Below are positions 9,167 through 19,562 of a DNA stretch of 64,000 bases, one piece after another. The notes below the pieces were generated by a model. That model was given only the letters and a program-made list of their open reading frames with translations, ran no database searches and was not told the DNA's origin. Position numbers and translations under genes: made by a program. The stretch's first letter is position 1. Each line of letters begins with the position of its first letter. This DNA is from Allodiplogaster sudhausi (taxonomy: Eukaryota; Nematoda; Chromadorea; Rhabditida; Diplogasteridae), in the NCBI GenBank assembly GCA_945643635.1, contig CALZFC010000244.1, positions 62,001 through 126,000 on the forward strand, in the 5' to 3' direction.

Positions 9167-9329
9167 AATATTTTGTTCAGATAGCATTTTGCATGTGCAG
9201 CTATAACAAATTTGAGCTGCCTTCGTCACTGATCAGCTTTTTATCATATCAACATTTTGAGGTCGTATCTTATTACTTTCACTTATCTAGATTTGTACTG
9301 AAATTATACTTTCAAGTAAGTGCTCGTGT

Positions 9330-9401
9330 GGGGGTATAGCTCAGGGGTAGAGCGCTCGCTTTGCATGCGAGAAGTCTGGGGTTCGAATCCCCATACCTCC
9401 A
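9330..9401 (+). tRNA. tRNA-Ala(UGC)
   Basis: Intact; type A spacer. Confidence 0.95.
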
Positions 9402-9566
9402 AATATTTTGTTCAGATGTAGCATTTTGCATGTGCAGCTATAACAAATTTGAGCTGCCTTCGTCACTGATCAGCTTTTTATCATATCAACATTTTGAGGT
9501 CGTATCTTATTACTTTCACTTATCTAGATTTGTACTGAAATTATACTTTCAAGTAAGTGCTCGTGT

Positions 9567-9638
9567 GGGGGTATAGCTCAGGGGTAGAGCGCTCGCTTTG
9601 CATGCGAGAAGTCTGGGGTTCGAATCCCCATACCTCCA
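9567..9638 (+). tRNA. tRNA-Ala(UGC)
   Basis: Intact; type A spacer. Confidence 0.95.
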
Positions 9639-9803
9639 AATATTTTGTTCAGATGTAGCATTTTGCATGTGCAGCTATAACAAATTTGAGCTGCCTTCGT
9701 CACTGATCAGCTTTTTATCATATCAACATTTTGAGGTCGTATCTTATTACTTTCACTTATCTAGATTTGTACTGAAATTATACTTTCAAGTAAGTGCTCG
9801 TGT

Positions 9804-9875
9804 GGGGGTATAGCTCAGGGGTAGAGCGCTCGCTTTGCATGCGAGAAGTCTGGGGTTCGAATCCCCATACCTCCA
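9804..9875 (+). tRNA. tRNA-Ala(UGC)
   Basis: Intact; type A spacer. Confidence 0.95.
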
Positions 9876-10040
9876 AATATTTTGTTCAGATGTAGCATTT
9901 TGCATGTGCAGCTATAACAAATTTGAGCTGCCTTCGTCACTGATCAGCTTTTTATCATATCAACATTTTGAGGTCGTATCTTATTACTTTCACTTATCTA
10001 GATTTGTACTGAAATTATACTTTCAAGTAAGTGCTCGTGT

Positions 10041-10112
10041 GGGGGTATAGCTCAGGGGTAGAGCGCTCGCTTTGCATGCGAGAAGTCTGGGGTTCGAATC
10101 CCCATACCTCCA
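10041..10112 (+). tRNA. tRNA-Ala(UGC)
   Basis: Intact; type A spacer. Confidence 0.95.
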
Positions 10113-10277
10113 AATATTTTGTTCAGATGTAGCATTTTGCATGTGCAGCTATAACAAATTTGAGCTGCCTTCGTCACTGATCAGCTTTTTATCATATCAA
10201 CATTTTGAGGTCGTATCTTATTACTTTCACTTATCTAGATTTGTACTGAAATTATACTTTCAAGTAAGTGCTCGTGT

Positions 10278-10349
10278 GGGGGTATAGCTCAGGGGTAGAG
10301 CGCTCGCTTTGCATGCGAGAAGTCTGGGGTTCGAATCCCCATACCTCCA
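10278..10349 (+). tRNA. tRNA-Ala(UGC)
   Basis: Intact; type A spacer. Confidence 0.95.
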
Positions 10350-10514
10350 AATATTTTGTTCAGATGTAGCATTTTGCATGTGCAGCTATAACAAATTTGA
10401 GCTGCCTTCGTCACTGATCAGCTTTTTATCATATCAACATTTTGAGGTCGTATCTTATTACTTTCACTTATCTAGATTTGTACTGAAATTATACTTTCAA
10501 GTAAGTGCTCGTGT

Positions 10515-10586
10515 GGGGGTATAGCTCAGGGGTAGAGCGCTCGCTTTGCATGCGAGAAGTCTGGGGTTCGAATCCCCATACCTCCA
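10515..10586 (+). tRNA. tRNA-Ala(UGC)
   Basis: Intact; type A spacer. Confidence 0.95.
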
Positions 10587-10751
10587 AATATTTTGTTCAG
10601 ATGTAGCATTTTGCATGTGCAGCTATAACAAATTTGAGCTGCCTTCGTCACTGATCAGCTTTTTATCATATCAACATTTTGAGGTCGTATCTTATTACTT
10701 TCACTTATCTAGATTTGTACTGAAATTATACTTTCAAGTAAGTGCTCGTGT

Positions 10752-10823
10752 GGGGGTATAGCTCAGGGGTAGAGCGCTCGCTTTGCATGCGAGAAGTCTG
10801 GGGTTCGAATCCCCATACCTCCA
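10752..10823 (+). tRNA. tRNA-Ala(UGC)
   Basis: Intact tRNA; type A spacer with the 3-base deletion CAGTAGC otherwise seen after half units. Confidence 0.95.
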
Positions 10824-10985
10824 AATATTTTGTTCAGTAGCATTTTGCATGTGCAGCTATAACAAATTTGAGCTGCCTTCGTCACTGATCAGCTTTTTAT
10901 CATATCAACATTTTGAGGTCGTATCTTATTACTTTCACTTATCTAGATTTGTACTGAAATTATACTTTCAAGTAAGTGCTCGTGT

Positions 10986-11057
10986 GGGGGTATAGCTCAG
11001 GGGTAGAGCGCTCGCTTTGCATGCGAGAAGTCTGGGGTTCGAATCCCCATACCTCCA
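10986..11057 (+). tRNA. tRNA-Ala(UGC)
   Basis: Intact; type A spacer. Confidence 0.95.
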
Positions 11058-11222
11058 AATATTTTGTTCAGATGTAGCATTTTGCATGTGCAGCTATAAC
11101 AAATTTGAGCTGCCTTCGTCACTGATCAGCTTTTTATCATATCAACATTTTGAGGTCGTATCTTATTACTTTCACTTATCTAGATTTGTACTGAAATTAT
11201 ACTTTCAAGTAAGTGCTCGTGT

Positions 11223-11294
11223 GGGGGTATAGCTCAGGGGTAGAGCGCTCGCTTTGCATGCGAGAAGTCTGGGGTTCGAATCCCCATACCTCCA
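11223..11294 (+). tRNA. tRNA-Ala(UGC)
   Basis: Intact; type A spacer cut short by the half unit at 11446. Confidence 0.95.
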
Positions 11295-11445
11295 AATATT
11301 TTGTTCAGATGTAGCATTTTGCATGTGCAGCTATAACAAATTTGAGCTGCCTTCGTCACTGATCAGCTTTTTATCATATCAACATTTTGAGGTCGTATCT
11401 TATTACTTTCACTTATCTAGATTTGTACTGAAATTATACTTTCAA

Positions 11446-11480
11446 GCGAGAAGTCTGGGGTTCGAATCCCCATACCTCCA
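11446..11480 (+). pseudogene. 3'-half tRNA-Ala fragment
   Basis: Same 51-bp loss; 3-base deletion near +15. First of three half units in a row. Confidence 0.93.
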
Positions 11481-11628
11481 AATATTTTGTTCAGTAGCAT
11501 TTTGCATGTGCAGCTATAACAAATTTGAGCTGCCTTCGTCACTGATCAGCTTTTTATCATATCAACATTTTGAGGTCGTATCTTATTACTTTCACTTATC
11601 TAGATTTGTACTGAAATTATACTTTCAA

Positions 11629-11663
11629 GCGAGAAGTCTGGGGTTCGAATCCCCATACCTCCA
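11629..11663 (+). pseudogene. 3'-half tRNA-Ala fragment
   Basis: Same 51-bp loss; 2-base allele CAGATAGC. Second of three. Confidence 0.93.
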
Positions 11664-11812
11664 AATATTTTGTTCAGATAGCATTTTGCATGTGCAGCTA
11701 TAACAAATTTGAGCTGCCTTCGTCACTGATCAGCTTTTTATCATATCAACATTTTGAGGTCGTATCTTATTACTTTCACTTATCTAGATTTGTACTGAAA
11801 TTATACTTTCAA

Positions 11813-11847
11813 GCGAGAAGTCTGGGGTTCGAATCCCCATACCTCCA
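11813..11847 (+). pseudogene. 3'-half tRNA-Ala fragment
   Basis: Same 51-bp loss; 2-base allele CAGATAGC. Third of three. Confidence 0.93.
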
Positions 11848-12010
11848 AATATTTTGTTCAGATAGCATTTTGCATGTGCAGCTATAACAAATTTGAGCTG
11901 CCTTCGTCACTGATCAGCTTTTTATCATATCAACATTTTGAGGTCGTATCTTATTACTTTCACTTATCTAGATTTGTACTGAAATTATACTTTCAAGTAA
12001 GTGCTCGTGT

Positions 12011-12082
12011 GGGGGTATAGCTCAGGGGTAGAGCGCTCGCTTTGCATGCGAGAAGTCTGGGGTTCGAATCCCCATACCTCCA
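12011..12082 (+). tRNA. tRNA-Ala(UGC)
   Basis: Intact; type A spacer cut short by the half unit at 12234. Confidence 0.95.
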
Positions 12083-12233
12083 AATATTTTGTTCAGATGT
12101 AGCATTTTGCATGTGCAGCTATAACAAATTTGAGCTGCCTTCGTCACTGATCAGCTTTTTATCATATCAACATTTTGAGGTCGTATCTTATTACTTTCAC
12201 TTATCTAGATTTGTACTGAAATTATACTTTCAA

Positions 12234-12268
12234 GCGAGAAGTCTGGGGTTCGAATCCCCATACCTCCA
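12234..12268 (+). pseudogene. 3'-half tRNA-Ala fragment
   Basis: Same 51-bp loss; 3-base deletion near +15. Confidence 0.93.
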
Positions 12269-12416
12269 AATATTTTGTTCAGTAGCATTTTGCATGTGCA
12301 GCTATAACAAATTTGAGCTGCCTTCGTCACTGATCAGCTTTTTATCATATCAACATTTTGAGGTCGTATCTTATTACTTTCACTTATCTAGATTTGTACT
12401 GAAATTATACTTTCAA

Positions 12417-12455
12417 GCGAGAAGTCTGGGGTTCGAATCCCATGCGATACCTCCA
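12417..12455 (+). pseudogene. 3'-half tRNA-Ala fragment with insertion
   Basis: Same 51-bp loss, plus a net 4-base gain that turns the T-stem 3' strand into CCCATGCGATACC. The inserted CATGCG also occurs in the anticodon arm that the deletion removed. 3-base deletion near +15. Confidence 0.92.
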
Positions 12456-12617
12456 AATATTTTGTTCAGTAGCATTTTGCATGTGCAGCTATAACAAATT
12501 TGAGCTGCCTTCGTCACTGATCAGCTTTTTATCATATCAACATTTTGAGGTCGTATCTTATTACTTTCACTTATCTAGATTTGTACTGAAATTATACTTT
12601 CAAGTAAGTGCTCGTGT

Positions 12618-12689
12618 GGGGGTATAGCTCAGGGGTAGAGCGCTCGCTTTGCATGCGAGAAGTCTGGGGTTCGAATCCCCATACCTCCA
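12618..12689 (+). tRNA. tRNA-Ala(UGC)
   Basis: Intact; type A spacer. First of 156 copies at exact 237-bp spacing. Confidence 0.95.
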
Positions 12690-12854
12690 AATATTTTGTT
12701 CAGATGTAGCATTTTGCATGTGCAGCTATAACAAATTTGAGCTGCCTTCGTCACTGATCAGCTTTTTATCATATCAACATTTTGAGGTCGTATCTTATTA
12801 CTTTCACTTATCTAGATTTGTACTGAAATTATACTTTCAAGTAAGTGCTCGTGT

Positions 12855-12926
12855 GGGGGTATAGCTCAGGGGTAGAGCGCTCGCTTTGCATGCGAGAAGT
12901 CTGGGGTTCGAATCCCCATACCTCCA
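12855..12926 (+). tRNA. tRNA-Ala(UGC)
   Basis: Intact; type A spacer. Confidence 0.95.
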
Positions 12927-13091
12927 AATATTTTGTTCAGATGTAGCATTTTGCATGTGCAGCTATAACAAATTTGAGCTGCCTTCGTCACTGATCAGCT
13001 TTTTATCATATCAACATTTTGAGGTCGTATCTTATTACTTTCACTTATCTAGATTTGTACTGAAATTATACTTTCAAGTAAGTGCTCGTGT

Positions 13092-13163
13092 GGGGGTATA
13101 GCTCAGGGGTAGAGCGCTCGCTTTGCATGCGAGAAGTCTGGGGTTCGAATCCCCATACCTCCA
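13092..13163 (+). tRNA. tRNA-Ala(UGC)
   Basis: Intact; type A spacer. Confidence 0.95.
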
Positions 13164-13328
13164 AATATTTTGTTCAGATGTAGCATTTTGCATGTGCAGC
13201 TATAACAAATTTGAGCTGCCTTCGTCACTGATCAGCTTTTTATCATATCAACATTTTGAGGTCGTATCTTATTACTTTCACTTATCTAGATTTGTACTGA
13301 AATTATACTTTCAAGTAAGTGCTCGTGT

Positions 13329-13400
13329 GGGGGTATAGCTCAGGGGTAGAGCGCTCGCTTTGCATGCGAGAAGTCTGGGGTTCGAATCCCCATACCTCCA
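13329..13400 (+). tRNA. tRNA-Ala(UGC)
   Basis: Intact; type A spacer. Confidence 0.95.
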
Positions 13401-13565
13401 AATATTTTGTTCAGATGTAGCATTTTGCATGTGCAGCTATAACAAATTTGAGCTGCCTTCGTCACTGATCAGCTTTTTATCATATCAACATTTTGAGGTC
13501 GTATCTTATTACTTTCACTTATCTAGATTTGTACTGAAATTATACTTTCAAGTAAGTGCTCGTGT

Positions 13566-13637
13566 GGGGGTATAGCTCAGGGGTAGAGCGCTCGCTTTGC
13601 ATGCGAGAAGTCTGGGGTTCGAATCCCCATACCTCCA
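13566..13637 (+). tRNA. tRNA-Ala(UGC)
   Basis: Intact; type A spacer. Confidence 0.95.
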
Positions 13638-13802
13638 AATATTTTGTTCAGATGTAGCATTTTGCATGTGCAGCTATAACAAATTTGAGCTGCCTTCGTC
13701 ACTGATCAGCTTTTTATCATATCAACATTTTGAGGTCGTATCTTATTACTTTCACTTATCTAGATTTGTACTGAAATTATACTTTCAAGTAAGTGCTCGT
13801 GT

Positions 13803-13874
13803 GGGGGTATAGCTCAGGGGTAGAGCGCTCGCTTTGCATGCGAGAAGTCTGGGGTTCGAATCCCCATACCTCCA
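13803..13874 (+). tRNA. tRNA-Ala(UGC)
   Basis: Intact; type A spacer. Confidence 0.95.
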
Positions 13875-14039
13875 AATATTTTGTTCAGATGTAGCATTTT
13901 GCATGTGCAGCTATAACAAATTTGAGCTGCCTTCGTCACTGATCAGCTTTTTATCATATCAACATTTTGAGGTCGTATCTTATTACTTTCACTTATCTAG
14001 ATTTGTACTGAAATTATACTTTCAAGTAAGTGCTCGTGT

Positions 14040-14111
14040 GGGGGTATAGCTCAGGGGTAGAGCGCTCGCTTTGCATGCGAGAAGTCTGGGGTTCGAATCC
14101 CCATACCTCCA
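14040..14111 (+). tRNA. tRNA-Ala(UGC)
   Basis: Intact; type A spacer. Confidence 0.95.
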
Positions 14112-14276
14112 AATATTTTGTTCAGATGTAGCATTTTGCATGTGCAGCTATAACAAATTTGAGCTGCCTTCGTCACTGATCAGCTTTTTATCATATCAAC
14201 ATTTTGAGGTCGTATCTTATTACTTTCACTTATCTAGATTTGTACTGAAATTATACTTTCAAGTAAGTGCTCGTGT

Positions 14277-14348
14277 GGGGGTATAGCTCAGGGGTAGAGC
14301 GCTCGCTTTGCATGCGAGAAGTCTGGGGTTCGAATCCCCATACCTCCA
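14277..14348 (+). tRNA. tRNA-Ala(UGC)
   Basis: Intact; type A spacer. Confidence 0.95.
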
Positions 14349-14513
14349 AATATTTTGTTCAGATGTAGCATTTTGCATGTGCAGCTATAACAAATTTGAG
14401 CTGCCTTCGTCACTGATCAGCTTTTTATCATATCAACATTTTGAGGTCGTATCTTATTACTTTCACTTATCTAGATTTGTACTGAAATTATACTTTCAAG
14501 TAAGTGCTCGTGT

Positions 14514-14585
14514 GGGGGTATAGCTCAGGGGTAGAGCGCTCGCTTTGCATGCGAGAAGTCTGGGGTTCGAATCCCCATACCTCCA
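14514..14585 (+). tRNA. tRNA-Ala(UGC)
   Basis: Intact; type A spacer. Confidence 0.95.
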
Positions 14586-14750
14586 AATATTTTGTTCAGA
14601 TGTAGCATTTTGCATGTGCAGCTATAACAAATTTGAGCTGCCTTCGTCACTGATCAGCTTTTTATCATATCAACATTTTGAGGTCGTATCTTATTACTTT
14701 CACTTATCTAGATTTGTACTGAAATTATACTTTCAAGTAAGTGCTCGTGT

Positions 14751-14822
14751 GGGGGTATAGCTCAGGGGTAGAGCGCTCGCTTTGCATGCGAGAAGTCTGG
14801 GGTTCGAATCCCCATACCTCCA
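14751..14822 (+). tRNA. tRNA-Ala(UGC)
   Basis: Intact; type A spacer. Confidence 0.95.
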
Positions 14823-14987
14823 AATATTTTGTTCAGATGTAGCATTTTGCATGTGCAGCTATAACAAATTTGAGCTGCCTTCGTCACTGATCAGCTTTTT
14901 ATCATATCAACATTTTGAGGTCGTATCTTATTACTTTCACTTATCTAGATTTGTACTGAAATTATACTTTCAAGTAAGTGCTCGTGT

Positions 14988-15059
14988 GGGGGTATAGCTC
15001 AGGGGTAGAGCGCTCGCTTTGCATGCGAGAAGTCTGGGGTTCGAATCCCCATACCTCCA
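14988..15059 (+). tRNA. tRNA-Ala(UGC)
   Basis: Intact; type A spacer. Confidence 0.95.
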
Positions 15060-15224
15060 AATATTTTGTTCAGATGTAGCATTTTGCATGTGCAGCTATA
15101 ACAAATTTGAGCTGCCTTCGTCACTGATCAGCTTTTTATCATATCAACATTTTGAGGTCGTATCTTATTACTTTCACTTATCTAGATTTGTACTGAAATT
15201 ATACTTTCAAGTAAGTGCTCGTGT

Positions 15225-15296
15225 GGGGGTATAGCTCAGGGGTAGAGCGCTCGCTTTGCATGCGAGAAGTCTGGGGTTCGAATCCCCATACCTCCA
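15225..15296 (+). tRNA. tRNA-Ala(UGC)
   Basis: Intact; type A spacer. Confidence 0.95.
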
Positions 15297-15461
15297 AATA
15301 TTTTGTTCAGATGTAGCATTTTGCATGTGCAGCTATAACAAATTTGAGCTGCCTTCGTCACTGATCAGCTTTTTATCATATCAACATTTTGAGGTCGTAT
15401 CTTATTACTTTCACTTATCTAGATTTGTACTGAAATTATACTTTCAAGTAAGTGCTCGTGT

Positions 15462-15533
15462 GGGGGTATAGCTCAGGGGTAGAGCGCTCGCTTTGCATGC
15501 GAGAAGTCTGGGGTTCGAATCCCCATACCTCCA
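15462..15533 (+). tRNA. tRNA-Ala(UGC)
   Basis: Intact; type A spacer. Confidence 0.95.
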
Positions 15534-15698
15534 AATATTTTGTTCAGATGTAGCATTTTGCATGTGCAGCTATAACAAATTTGAGCTGCCTTCGTCACTG
15601 ATCAGCTTTTTATCATATCAACATTTTGAGGTCGTATCTTATTACTTTCACTTATCTAGATTTGTACTGAAATTATACTTTCAAGTAAGTGCTCGTGT

Positions 15699-15770
15699 GG
15701 GGGTATAGCTCAGGGGTAGAGCGCTCGCTTTGCATGCGAGAAGTCTGGGGTTCGAATCCCCATACCTCCA
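15699..15770 (+). tRNA. tRNA-Ala(UGC)
   Basis: Intact; type A spacer. Confidence 0.95.
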
Positions 15771-15935
15771 AATATTTTGTTCAGATGTAGCATTTTGCAT
15801 GTGCAGCTATAACAAATTTGAGCTGCCTTCGTCACTGATCAGCTTTTTATCATATCAACATTTTGAGGTCGTATCTTATTACTTTCACTTATCTAGATTT
15901 GTACTGAAATTATACTTTCAAGTAAGTGCTCGTGT

Positions 15936-16007
15936 GGGGGTATAGCTCAGGGGTAGAGCGCTCGCTTTGCATGCGAGAAGTCTGGGGTTCGAATCCCCAT
16001 ACCTCCA
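15936..16007 (+). tRNA. tRNA-Ala(UGC)
   Basis: Intact; type B spacer. Confidence 0.95.
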
Positions 16008-16172
16008 AATATTTTGTTCAGATGTAGCATTTTGCATGTGCAGCTATAACAAATTTGAGCTGCCTTCGTCACTGATCAGCTTTTTATCATATCAACATTT
16101 TGAGGTCGTATCTTATTACTTTCAATTATCTAGATTTGTACTGAAATTATACTTTCAAGTAAGTGCTCGTGT

Positions 16173-16244
16173 GGGGGTATAGCTCAGGGGTAGAGCGCTC
16201 GCTTTGCATGCGAGAAGTCTGGGGTTCGAATCCCCATACCTCCA
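16173..16244 (+). tRNA. tRNA-Ala(UGC)
   Basis: Intact; type A spacer. Confidence 0.95.
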
Positions 16245-16409
16245 AATATTTTGTTCAGATGTAGCATTTTGCATGTGCAGCTATAACAAATTTGAGCTGC
16301 CTTCGTCACTGATCAGCTTTTTATCATATCAACATTTTGAGGTCGTATCTTATTACTTTCACTTATCTAGATTTGTACTGAAATTATACTTTCAAGTAAG
16401 TGCTCGTGT

Positions 16410-16481
16410 GGGGGTATAGCTCAGGGGTAGAGCGCTCGCTTTGCATGCGAGAAGTCTGGGGTTCGAATCCCCATACCTCCA
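16410..16481 (+). tRNA. tRNA-Ala(UGC)
   Basis: Intact; type B spacer. Confidence 0.95.
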
Positions 16482-16646
16482 AATATTTTGTTCAGATGTA
16501 GCATTTTGCATGTGCAGCTATAACAAATTTGAGCTGCCTTCGTCACTGATCAGCTTTTTATCATATCAACATTTTGAGGTCGTATCTTATTACTTTCAAT
16601 TATCTAGATTTGTACTGAAATTATACTTTCAAGTAAGTGCTCGTGT

Positions 16647-16718
16647 GGGGGTATAGCTCAGGGGTAGAGCGCTCGCTTTGCATGCGAGAAGTCTGGGGTT
16701 CGAATCCCCATACCTCCA
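16647..16718 (+). tRNA. tRNA-Ala(UGC)
   Basis: Intact; type A spacer. Confidence 0.95.
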
Positions 16719-16883
16719 AATATTTTGTTCAGATGTAGCATTTTGCATGTGCAGCTATAACAAATTTGAGCTGCCTTCGTCACTGATCAGCTTTTTATCA
16801 TATCAACATTTTGAGGTCGTATCTTATTACTTTCACTTATCTAGATTTGTACTGAAATTATACTTTCAAGTAAGTGCTCGTGT

Positions 16884-16955
16884 GGGGGTATAGCTCAGGG
16901 GTAGAGCGCTCGCTTTGCATGCGAGAAGTCTGGGGTTCGAATCCCCATACCTCCA
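16884..16955 (+). tRNA. tRNA-Ala(UGC)
   Basis: Intact; last type A spacer in the window. Confidence 0.95.
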
Positions 16956-17120
16956 AATATTTTGTTCAGATGTAGCATTTTGCATGTGCAGCTATAACAA
17001 ATTTGAGCTGCCTTCGTCACTGATCAGCTTTTTATCATATCAACATTTTGAGGTCGTATCTTATTACTTTCACTTATCTAGATTTGTACTGAAATTATAC
17101 TTTCAAGTAAGTGCTCGTGT

Positions 17121-17192
17121 GGGGGTATAGCTCAGGGGTAGAGCGCTCGCTTTGCATGCGAGAAGTCTGGGGTTCGAATCCCCATACCTCCA
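17121..17192 (+). tRNA. tRNA-Ala(UGC)
   Basis: Intact; type B spacer. Confidence 0.95.
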
Positions 17193-17357
17193 AATATTTT
17201 GTTCAGATGTAGCATTTTGCATGTGCAGCTATAACAAATTTGAGCTGCCTTCGTCACTGATCAGCTTTTTATCATATCAACATTTTGAGGTCGTATCTTA
17301 TTACTTTCAATTATCTAGATTTGTACTGAAATTATACTTTCAAGTAAGTGCTCGTGT

Positions 17358-17429
17358 GGGGGTATAGCTCAGGGGTAGAGCGCTCGCTTTGCATGCGAGA
17401 AGTCTGGGGTTCGAATCCCCATACCTCCA
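17358..17429 (+). tRNA. tRNA-Ala(UGC)
   Basis: Intact; type B spacer. Confidence 0.95.
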
Positions 17430-17594
17430 AATATTTTGTTCAGATGTAGCATTTTGCATGTGCAGCTATAACAAATTTGAGCTGCCTTCGTCACTGATCA
17501 GCTTTTTATCATATCAACATTTTGAGGTCGTATCTTATTACTTTCAATTATCTAGATTTGTACTGAAATTATACTTTCAAGTAAGTGCTCGTGT

Positions 17595-17666
17595 GGGGGT
17601 ATAGCTCAGGGGTAGAGCGCTCGCTTTGCATGCGAGAAGTCTGGGGTTCGAATCCCCATACCTCCA
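17595..17666 (+). tRNA. tRNA-Ala(UGC)
   Basis: Intact; first type C spacer. Confidence 0.95.
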
Positions 17667-17831
17667 AATATTTTGTTCAGATGTAGCATTTTGCATGTGC
17701 ATCTATAACAAATTTGAGCTGCCTTCGTCACTGATCAGCTTTTTATCATATCAACATTTTGAGGTCGTATCTTATTACTTTCAATTATCTAGATTTGTAC
17801 TGAAATTATACTTTCAAGTAAGTGCTCGTGT

Positions 17832-17903
17832 GGGGGTATAGCTCAGGGGTAGAGCGCTCGCTTTGCATGCGAGAAGTCTGGGGTTCGAATCCCCATACCT
17901 CCA
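17832..17903 (+). tRNA. tRNA-Ala(UGC)
   Basis: Intact; type C spacer. Confidence 0.95.
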
Positions 17904-18068
17904 AATATTTTGTTCAGATGTAGCATTTTGCATGTGCATCTATAACAAATTTGAGCTGCCTTCGTCACTGATCAGCTTTTTATCATATCAACATTTTGAG
18001 GTCGTATCTTATTACTTTCAATTATCTAGATTTGTACTGAAATTATACTTTCAAGTAAGTGCTCGTGT

Positions 18069-18140
18069 GGGGGTATAGCTCAGGGGTAGAGCGCTCGCTT
18101 TGCATGCGAGAAGTCTGGGGTTCGAATCCCCATACCTCCA
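18069..18140 (+). tRNA. tRNA-Ala(UGC)
   Basis: Intact; type B spacer. Confidence 0.95.
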
Positions 18141-18305
18141 AATATTTTGTTCAGATGTAGCATTTTGCATGTGCAGCTATAACAAATTTGAGCTGCCTTC
18201 GTCACTGATCAGCTTTTTATCATATCAACATTTTGAGGTCGTATCTTATTACTTTCAATTATCTAGATTTGTACTGAAATTATACTTTCAAGTAAGTGCT
18301 CGTGT

Positions 18306-18377
18306 GGGGGTATAGCTCAGGGGTAGAGCGCTCGCTTTGCATGCGAGAAGTCTGGGGTTCGAATCCCCATACCTCCA
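18306..18377 (+). tRNA. tRNA-Ala(UGC)
   Basis: Intact; type C spacer. Confidence 0.95.
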
Positions 18378-18542
18378 AATATTTTGTTCAGATGTAGCAT
18401 TTTGCATGTGCATCTATAACAAATTTGAGCTGCCTTCGTCACTGATCAGCTTTTTATCATATCAACATTTTGAGGTCGTATCTTATTACTTTCAATTATC
18501 TAGATTTGTACTGAAATTATACTTTCAAGTAAGTGCTCGTGT

Positions 18543-18614
18543 GGGGGTATAGCTCAGGGGTAGAGCGCTCGCTTTGCATGCGAGAAGTCTGGGGTTCGAA
18601 TCCCCATACCTCCA
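18543..18614 (+). tRNA. tRNA-Ala(UGC)
   Basis: Intact; last type B spacer. Confidence 0.95.
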
Positions 18615-18779
18615 AATATTTTGTTCAGATGTAGCATTTTGCATGTGCAGCTATAACAAATTTGAGCTGCCTTCGTCACTGATCAGCTTTTTATCATATC
18701 AACATTTTGAGGTCGTATCTTATTACTTTCAATTATCTAGATTTGTACTGAAATTATACTTTCAAGTAAGTGCTCGTGT

Positions 18780-18851
18780 GGGGGTATAGCTCAGGGGTAG
18801 AGCGCTCGCTTTGCATGCGAGAAGTCTGGGGTTCGAATCCCCATACCTCCA
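18780..18851 (+). tRNA. tRNA-Ala(UGC)
   Basis: Intact; type C spacer; start of the uniform core. Confidence 0.95.
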
Positions 18852-19016
18852 AATATTTTGTTCAGATGTAGCATTTTGCATGTGCATCTATAACAAATTT
18901 GAGCTGCCTTCGTCACTGATCAGCTTTTTATCATATCAACATTTTGAGGTCGTATCTTATTACTTTCAATTATCTAGATTTGTACTGAAATTATACTTTC
19001 AAGTAAGTGCTCGTGT

Positions 19017-19088
19017 GGGGGTATAGCTCAGGGGTAGAGCGCTCGCTTTGCATGCGAGAAGTCTGGGGTTCGAATCCCCATACCTCCA
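19017..19088 (+). tRNA. tRNA-Ala(UGC)
   Basis: Intact; type C spacer. Confidence 0.95.
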
Positions 19089-19253
19089 AATATTTTGTTC
19101 AGATGTAGCATTTTGCATGTGCATCTATAACAAATTTGAGCTGCCTTCGTCACTGATCAGCTTTTTATCATATCAACATTTTGAGGTCGTATCTTATTAC
19201 TTTCAATTATCTAGATTTGTACTGAAATTATACTTTCAAGTAAGTGCTCGTGT

Positions 19254-19325
19254 GGGGGTATAGCTCAGGGGTAGAGCGCTCGCTTTGCATGCGAGAAGTC
19301 TGGGGTTCGAATCCCCATACCTCCA
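19254..19325 (+). tRNA. tRNA-Ala(UGC)
   Basis: Intact; type C spacer. Confidence 0.95.
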
Positions 19326-19490
19326 AATATTTTGTTCAGATGTAGCATTTTGCATGTGCATCTATAACAAATTTGAGCTGCCTTCGTCACTGATCAGCTT
19401 TTTATCATATCAACATTTTGAGGTCGTATCTTATTACTTTCAATTATCTAGATTTGTACTGAAATTATACTTTCAAGTAAGTGCTCGTGT

Positions 19491-19562
19491 GGGGGTATAG
19501 CTCAGGGGTAGAGCGCTCGCTTTGCATGCGAGAAGTCTGGGGTTCGAATCCCCATACCTCCA
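19491..19562 (+). tRNA. tRNA-Ala(UGC)
   Basis: Intact; type C spacer. Confidence 0.95.

Larger units (their letters stand above)
1..12617 (+). repeat. Irregular sub-block: type A units with half-tRNA units
   Basis: 44 anticodon-bearing tRNAs and 12 3'-half fragments. All spacers are type A except one type B at 4043. Half units sit at 926-960, 3241-3275, 3661-3695, 3844-3878, 4740-4774, 5160-5194, 5344-5378, 11446-11480, 11629-11663, 11813-11847, 12234-12268 and 12417-12455, in clusters of one to three between full units. Small deletions sit near +13 to +18 of the spacer after every half unit and after the full copies at 9095 and 10752. Confidence 0.95.
12618..15935 (+). repeat. Regular type A sub-block, 14 units
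   Basis: Fourteen consecutive 237-bp units with G at +36 and C at +117. I noticed no difference between them. Confidence 0.93.
15936..18779 (+). repeat. Transition sub-block A to B to C, 12 units
   Basis: The order of spacer types is B A B A A B B C C B C B. The +117 change (C to A) appears before the +36 change (G to T), and old and new types are interleaved rather than separated by one boundary. Confidence 0.93.
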
